Origin: RGIG4140 sp045614025
GTDB lineage: Bacteria > Pseudomonadota > Alphaproteobacteria > CAAHEQ01 > UBA3637
Reading direction: 5' to 3'
NCBI GenBank assembly: GCA_045614025.1
Contig: JAZLCE010000031.1
Location: 1 to 5,022 of the forward strand
DNA length: 5,022 nt
Every line of letters starts with the position of its first letter. Position 1 is the first letter of the stretch. Shown here piece by piece: positions 4,983 through 5,022 of this stretch. A program made the position numbers and the translations under genes. The notes under the pieces are model-generated. The model saw only the letters and a program-made list of their open reading frames with translations. It did not search any database and was not told where the DNA came from.

Positions 4983-5022
4983 AGACCCTTTATTTTTAAA
5001 TTGCAACCATTATTTTTTAATT

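Noticed and set aside
4983..5006. Upstream TTG start for the nlpD-like gene
   Set aside because: There is no ribosome binding site before it and the extra 8 residues add nothing to the signal peptide; the ATG at 4982 or 4970 gives a normal lipoprotein signal.

Overview
This AT-rich window looks like the chromosome of a low-GC Gram-negative bacterium, most likely a host-associated or symbiont-like alphaproteobacterium. The pointers are an NlpD/DipM-type lipoprotein whose degenerate M23 domain has the Asn-Asp-Gly-Ile-Asn form I associate with alphaproteobacterial members, a large exported Sel1-repeat protein, and AT-biased codon use with strong Shine-Dalgarno sites. The taxonomic call is inference; no rRNA or tRNA gene is present.

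Right half (about 2520-5022, minus strand, housekeeping): a lipoprotein with two LysM domains and a catalytically degenerate LytM domain (nlpD-like) is followed 65 nt downstream by a signal-peptide-bearing Sel1-repeat protein, which ends in a good Rho-independent terminator at about 2519-2550. Both products act in the envelope. A candidate promoter in the 65-nt gap could let the Sel1 gene be expressed on its own.

Left half (about 1-2450, accessory): two direct copies of an extremely C-rich, G-poor intergenic repeat bracket a block of about 2 kb. Each copy has a 79-bp part identical in both, then a variable spacer, then a 41-bp conserved block (39/41). Inside the block, three plus-strand reading frames face one minus-strand gene. 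In order they are: a 246-aa protein whose C-terminal third is a clear match to the serum amyloid A (SAA) family of vertebrate acute-phase proteins; a 127-aa three-helix membrane protein that may be translated from a leaderless transcript; a possible 49-codon ORF; and a convergent 180-aa secreted protein of unknown function. The last two share the palindromic tetramer CTAG as overlapping stop codons.

The main point of interest is the SAA-like protein. It has a distinct N-terminal region plus a C-terminal SAA-like domain, is followed at once by a small membrane protein, and sits between direct repeats. This layout resembles a modular effector with a cognate membrane protein carried as a cassette. 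The domain match is seen in the sequence; the effector/immunity and cassette readings are inference.
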